Notes under the pieces: generated by a model
What the model was told of the DNA's origin: nothing
Database searches by the model: none
The model's input: only the letters and a program-made list of their open reading frames with translations
Translations under genes and position numbers: made by a program
In this document: positions 5,584-8,523 of the stretch, in pieces
Layout of the letters: the number at the start of each line of letters is the position of its first letter
Numbering within the stretch: the stretch's first letter is position 1
Assembly (NCBI GenBank): GCA_014238195.1
Contig: JABABO010000015.1
Span: 1 to 8,523, forward strand
From: Kordiimonadaceae bacterium
Lineage (GTDB): Bacteria; Pseudomonadota; Alphaproteobacteria; Sphingomonadales; Kordiimonadaceae
Direction of reading: 5' to 3'
DNA: 8,523 bases

Positions 5584-5883
5584 TTACTTAGAATTTGTTG
5601 TCGTGTCTTTTGATGCCGCACTGTGCGATGCCTTCTTTTTCTTGCGCCAGAAGGCAAAGTGTCTGATGGCTGCGCGGCCTGTCGTGAAATACCAAATAAC
5701 CACAACGGCAAGTGCGCCAAGTCCAAAATAAAATTCGCCGCTATCGCCAGCAAAAACCGCAGCCCCAACAGCAAAACCAATCGCTAAACCACCGATAAAG
5801 GCAAAGCTTGCAATGCTTTTAACCTCAGATTTACGGGCGTTATCTGCGATATGGGCTGCGTCTTTTGGTAAAGGTCTAGCCAT
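5584..5883 (-). CDS. Small two-helix membrane protein inside the pcc operon
   Basis: A 99-residue protein of unrecognised family lying between pccB (24 nt upstream) and pccA (12 nt downstream). Residues 1-22 are polar (ARPLPKDAAHIADNARKSE). A hydrophobic Gly/Ala-rich helix at about 24-46 is followed by a short acidic loop (GDSGE) and a second helix at about 51-68. The C-terminal 30 residues are strongly basic (FWRKKKK) and Ser/Thr-rich. By the positive-inside rule the basic tail should be cytoplasmic, giving a helical hairpin with both ends inside. The ATG at 5883 was chosen over a GTG at 5889 because AGGGGG lies 6 nt upstream of the ATG. Hypothetical genes between pccB and pccA are common in alphaproteobacteria. 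The position suggests a link to the carboxylase, for example membrane tethering, but no function can be read from the sequence. Confidence 0.8.
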   Translation of the reverse strand: MARPLPKDAAHIADNARKSEVKSIASFAFIGGLAIGFAVGAAVFAGDSGEFYFGLGALAVVVIWYFTTGRAAIRHFAFWRKKKKASHSAASKDTTTNSK

Positions 5884-5907
5884 AATCACCCCCTACCCCA
5901 CGCATAT

Positions 5908-7440
5908 TTAAAGCGGGATATTGTCATGCTTTTTCCAAGGGTTTTCTAATTGCTTATTTGCCAATTTCTTCAAGCCCAAAATAACACGGCGGCGGGTGCT
6001 GTGCGGCATGATCACTTCGTCGATAAAACCGCGCTGGGCCGCAACAAACGGGTTGGCAAACAAATCTTCATAATTTTTAGTGTGCTCTGCCAATTTTTCA
6101 GGATTGTCTTTGTCTTTGCGGTATAAAATCTCCACCGCGCCTTTGGCACCCATCACAGCGATTTCAGCTGTGGGCCAAGCATAATTTAAATCACCGCGCA
6201 AATGTTTGGACGCCATAACATCATAAGCCCCCCCGTAGGCTTTGCGGGTAATGATGGTAATTTTTGGCACTGTTGCTTCGCCGTAAGCAAATAACAGCTT
6301 CGCCCCATGCTTGATAATGCCATTATATTCTTGGCTGGTCCCTGGCAAGAAACCAGGCACATCCACCAAAGTAATAATTGGGATATTAAAGCAATCACAA
6401 AAACGCACGAAACGCGCCGCTTTTTTGCTACTGTTGATGTCCAAGCACCCAGCCAGCACCATCGGCTGGTTCGCAACAATCCCAACAGTCTCCCCGTCCA
6501 TACGACCAAAACCGATAAGGATATTGCCAGCGTGTCGCGGTTGCAATTCAAAAAAATCGCCTTCATCAACCATTTTGCTGATAACTTCGTGCATATCATA
6601 GGGTTTGTTAGGGTTTGACGGGATGACGTTATCCAGCGAATTTTCGATGCGGGCAGGTTTGTCAAATGTCGGGCGGCGGGGGGCATCTTCTTGATTACTA
6701 AGGGGTAAGAAATCCATAAAACGCCGTAACTGCGCCAGCGCTTCCACATCATTGGCGAATGATTTATCAGCGACACCGGACCGTGTGGTATGCGTTGATG
6801 CACCACCCAATTCTTCTTGGCTGACAACTTCGTTCGTCACTGTTTTTACGACATCAGGGCCTGTCACAAACATATAGCTGGTGTCTTCAACCATAAAAAT
6901 AAAGTCCGTGATTGCAGGACTGTAAACAGCCCCGCCAGCACACGGCCCCATGATCATTGAAATTTGTGGGACAACCCCGCTTGCAAGGACATTTTTTTGG
7001 AAAACATCAGCGTAACCACCAAGTGCTGCTACCCCTTCTTGGATACGCGCACCACCGCTGTCGTTCAGGCCGATAACAGGCGCACCCACTTTCATCGCCA
7101 TATCCATCACTTTAATGATTTTTTGTGCGTGTGTCGCCGACAGTGACCCCCCAAATACCGTGAAGTCCTGGCTGTAAACATACACAAGCCGCCCATTAAT
7201 GGTACCAGAACCCGTTACAACACCGTCCCCAGCGATTTTAGTTTTTTCCATGCCAAAATCAGCACAGCGATGCTCAACAAACATATCATATTCTTCAAAG
7301 CAACCTTCATCCAGTAACAACTCGATACGTTCCCGCGCGGTTAATTTACCACGGGTATGCTGGGCATCAATGCGCTTTTGACCGCCGCCTAAGCGTGCTT
7401 CTGCACGTTTTTCATCCAATAATTCTAGGATTTCTTTCAT
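5908..7440 (-). CDS. pccB: Propionyl-CoA carboxylase beta subunit (carboxyltransferase)
   Basis: A 510-residue crotonase-fold carboxyltransferase that moves the carboxyl group from biotin on PccA to propionyl-CoA, making methylmalonyl-CoA. The N-terminal domain carries the HTRGKLTARERIELLLDEG opening (28-46), the SGGARIQEG CoA site (128-136) and the oxyanion-hole loop GPCAGGAVYSPA (165-176). The C-terminal domain has LVDVPGFLPG (358-367), GIIKHGAKLL (374-383) and the second oxyanion loop RKAYGGAYDVM (399-409). Asp407 in that loop matches the position that, in Streptomyces PccB, sets preference for propionyl-CoA over acetyl-CoA, which supports the substrate call. The length is typical. This is the first gene of the pcc operon. 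Its ATG at 7440 has a G-rich stretch upstream (GGGGT) and follows a 99-bp gap after the ATP12 gene. Confidence 0.95.
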   Translation of the reverse strand: MKEILELLDEKRAEARLGGGQKRIDAQHTRGKLTARERIELLLDEGCFEEYDMFVEHRCADFGMEKTKIAGDGVVTGSGTINGRLVYVYSQDFTVFGGSLSATHAQKIIKVMDMAMKVGAPVIGLNDSGGARIQEGVAALGGYADVFQKNVLASGVVPQISMIMGPCAGGAVYSPAITDFIFMVEDTSYMFVTGPDVVKTVTNEVVSQEELGGASTHTTRSGVADKSFANDVEALAQLRRFMDFLPLSNQEDAPRRPTFDKPARIENSLDNVIPSNPNKPYDMHEVISKMVDEGDFFELQPRHAGNILIGFGRMDGETVGIVANQPMVLAGCLDINSSKKAARFVRFCDCFNIPIITLVDVPGFLPGTSQEYNGIIKHGAKLLFAYGEATVPKITIITRKAYGGAYDVMASKHLRGDLNYAWPTAEIAVMGAKGAVEILYRKDKDNPEKLAEHTKNYEDLFANPFVAAQRGFIDEVIMPHSTRRRVILGLKKLANKQLENPWKKHDNIPL

Positions 7441-7539
7441 TGCCGTACCCCAGTCCCCTTATCAGCTGCTTAATAAGTCCAGCTTATTTTGCTAAGATTA
7501 GTTTTATTTGACTTTGTATCAAAATATTCATAGATGCAA
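7441..7539 (-). promoter_or_regulatory. Leader of the pcc operon, possible promoter and small dyad
   Basis: This 99-bp gap separates ATP12 from pccB and is far AT-richer than the coding regions beside it. On the minus strand a TTGATA appears near 7524-7519, about 17 nt before a weak AATCTT, a poor promoter match. A perfect 6-bp dyad (AATAAG / CTTATT, 7472-7477 and 7483-7488, 5-nt loop) sits about 30 nt upstream of the pccB start. It could be an operator half-site pair or chance. Read on the minus strand no U-tract follows it, so it is not a clear terminator for the ATP12 gene. Confidence 0.3.
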
Positions 7540-8235
7540 TTATGATCTTACAAGATTTAAAAATTCATGCGCATGAGTGGCTTCACCGAGCAAATTATCT
7601 AACCGCACTTGCGCCTCATGGTCCATACCCCAAAGCTCAGCTTGGTATGTTTCATCAATGATAGCAGCACGCCAAATTTCATCAAGTGTTGTAAAAGCCG
7701 ATGCACAAGCAAGTCCTAAAATTAAAGAACCAAAGGCAGTGGTTAGACCGTGCAGTGCGGTTAATTCAAAACTGTCGTGCGCTTCAACGGCAAACGCTAG
7801 GGATGTCAGGGCTTCACGGCTTTGCTCAATCGGCATTACGCCCGATGTGATAGCCATATCAGCCCCCAATTCTGATTTAGCCCACATTAAGTACGGCGAC
7901 CATAGTGCATTCTGGCGCTCCTGCAATGGGCGCTGGGATGCTTCCCGGTAACACAGCATGTCCGACCGGGCAAATCCAGCCATATCCTGAAGGATTGCTT
8001 GGCGCCGCCCCTGAACACGGTCAAGCGCAGTATTAGCCAGCTGTGTCAAAGGCATCGTCTGTGGGCGAATGTCTTCCCCTTGTCCGTCCCATTCAGCAGC
8101 AATCGCATCTGCAAGGGCTTTGGTAGGCACTATTAACATCACTTTAGCAGGGGTTTTGACCGCCCGCCCATCTAGGACAACAGAAAAGCCATCATCTGCC
8201 ATATCAATCGATACCGTTTTATAAAAACGTTTCAC
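7540..8235 (-). CDS. ATP12-family F1-ATPase assembly chaperone
   Basis: A 231-residue homologue of mitochondrial Atp12, which in mitochondria binds the F1 alpha subunit and helps assemble the F1 sector of ATP synthase. The family is largely confined to alphaproteobacteria and mitochondria. Visible features: the KRFYKTVSI opening, DGRAVKTPAK (about 22-31), the AAEWDGQGEDIRPQTMPLTQLANTALD block (about 46-72), which is the strongest signature, and the C-terminal AELWGMDHEAQVRLDN segment followed by A..FL.L. No signal peptide or membrane segment, so it is cytoplasmic. Initiation is GTG at 8233-8235, with AAGGA about 9 nt upstream. That GTG shares one base with the TAG stop of the preceding gene (TAGTG), an arrangement suggesting translational coupling. 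Genes for ATP synthase are not in the window. Confidence 0.9.
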   Translation of the reverse strand: MKRFYKTVSIDMADDGFSVVLDGRAVKTPAKVMLIVPTKALADAIAAEWDGQGEDIRPQTMPLTQLANTALDRVQGRRQAILQDMAGFARSDMLCYREASQRPLQERQNALWSPYLMWAKSELGADMAITSGVMPIEQSREALTSLAFAVEAHDSFELTALHGLTTAFGSLILGLACASAFTTLDEIWRAAIIDETYQAELWGMDHEAQVRLDNLLGEATHAHEFLNLVRS

Positions 8236-8522
8236 TATTGGGCATCCTTGGGCTCAGTTTTTTTTGAATTTTGACACTTGGGCTTCTCGGCGTCCTTCTG
8301 TGCACTTAATTCCCCTGAAGCAGCCATTTCACGAGTGATTGCAGCCATATTTTTACGCTCCGCCCTTGCAGTTTTACGACGGCTATTCATGCGCTTGGTA
8401 TCAGTGCCGGTCTCAGTTTTGAAAGCGCCTGTATAATGATAACCTTCGTTAACTTTGCGTGATGGATTGCGGATTACGATATCATAGCCCAGCAAACGGT
8501 TCCCCACACGCGGCACACGGTA
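8235..8522 (-). CDS. Unidentified protein with Lys/Arg-rich C-terminus, 5'-partial
   Basis: At least 95 codons, open to the right edge of the window, so probably the C-terminal part of a longer protein. A GTG at 8516 could be a start but no ribosome site can be assessed there. Visible content: an initial segment reading YRVPRVGNRLLGYDIVIRNP, then a Gly/Thr-rich stretch (YHYTGAFKTETGTDT), a basic helix-prone region (KRMNSRRKTARAERKNMAAI) and a Lys/Glu/Gln-rich, probably disordered tail ending EPKDAQ. I do not recognise a family and see no membrane segment or catalytic motif. The stop TAG (8235-8237) overlaps the GTG of the ATP12 gene by one base, so the two are very likely co-transcribed. The basic region might bind nucleic acid or a membrane surface, which is a guess from composition only. 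Confidence 0.6.
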   Translation of the reverse strand, partial: YRVPRVGNRLLGYDIVIRNPSRKVNEGYHYTGAFKTETGTDTKRMNSRRKTARAERKNMAAITREMAASGELSAQKDAEKPKCQNSKKTEPKDAQ

Positions 8523-8523
8523 A

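Overview
The window looks like chromosomal DNA of an alphaproteobacterium of moderate GC content. The evidence is the gene set: an ATP12-type F1-ATPase assembly chaperone, a DUF4170 protein, HspQ, an MlaC-type periplasmic lipid carrier, and a propionyl-CoA carboxylase locus with a small membrane-protein gene between pccB and pccA. No rRNA, tRNA, CRISPR array, transposase or phage gene is visible.

Layout: bases 1-657 (+) hold an MlaC-like exported protein, probably cut at its 5' end by the window edge. Bases 831-1367 (-) hold a double-ACT-domain GcvR-like regulator. This gene sits between two inverted copies of a 103-bp element (721-823 and 1386-1488), and a 49-bp partial copy follows at 1496-1544. 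Bases 1656-1877 (+) encode DUF4170. Bases 1878-2396 are mostly non-coding, with one possible 56-codon ORF on the minus strand and a candidate promoter for hspQ (2397-2741, +).

From 2756 to the right edge every gene is on the minus strand. Read in transcription order from the right, these are an unidentified Lys/Arg-rich protein (cut by the window edge), an ATP12 chaperone, then pccB, a 99-residue membrane protein, pccA, an acylphosphatase and an OsmC-family peroxide-reductase-like protein. Spacing within pccB-osmC is tight (about 12-24 nt up to the acylphosphatase), so it reads as one operon. A 99-bp gap separates ATP12 from pccB.

Functionally, PccA (biotin carboxylase plus biotin carrier) and PccB (carboxyltransferase) form the enzyme that carboxylates propionyl-CoA to methylmalonyl-CoA, used in catabolism of odd-chain fatty acids, branched amino acids and propionate. 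The small membrane protein, acylphosphatase and OsmC protein ride in the same operon with no established role in that pathway.

The most unusual structure is the inverted 103-bp element pair around the ACT gene. It has two nested dyads, identical length on both sides, about 84% identity by hand count, and a compensatory base-pair change that preserves the larger dyad. I see no evidence for a wholly new multi-gene system.
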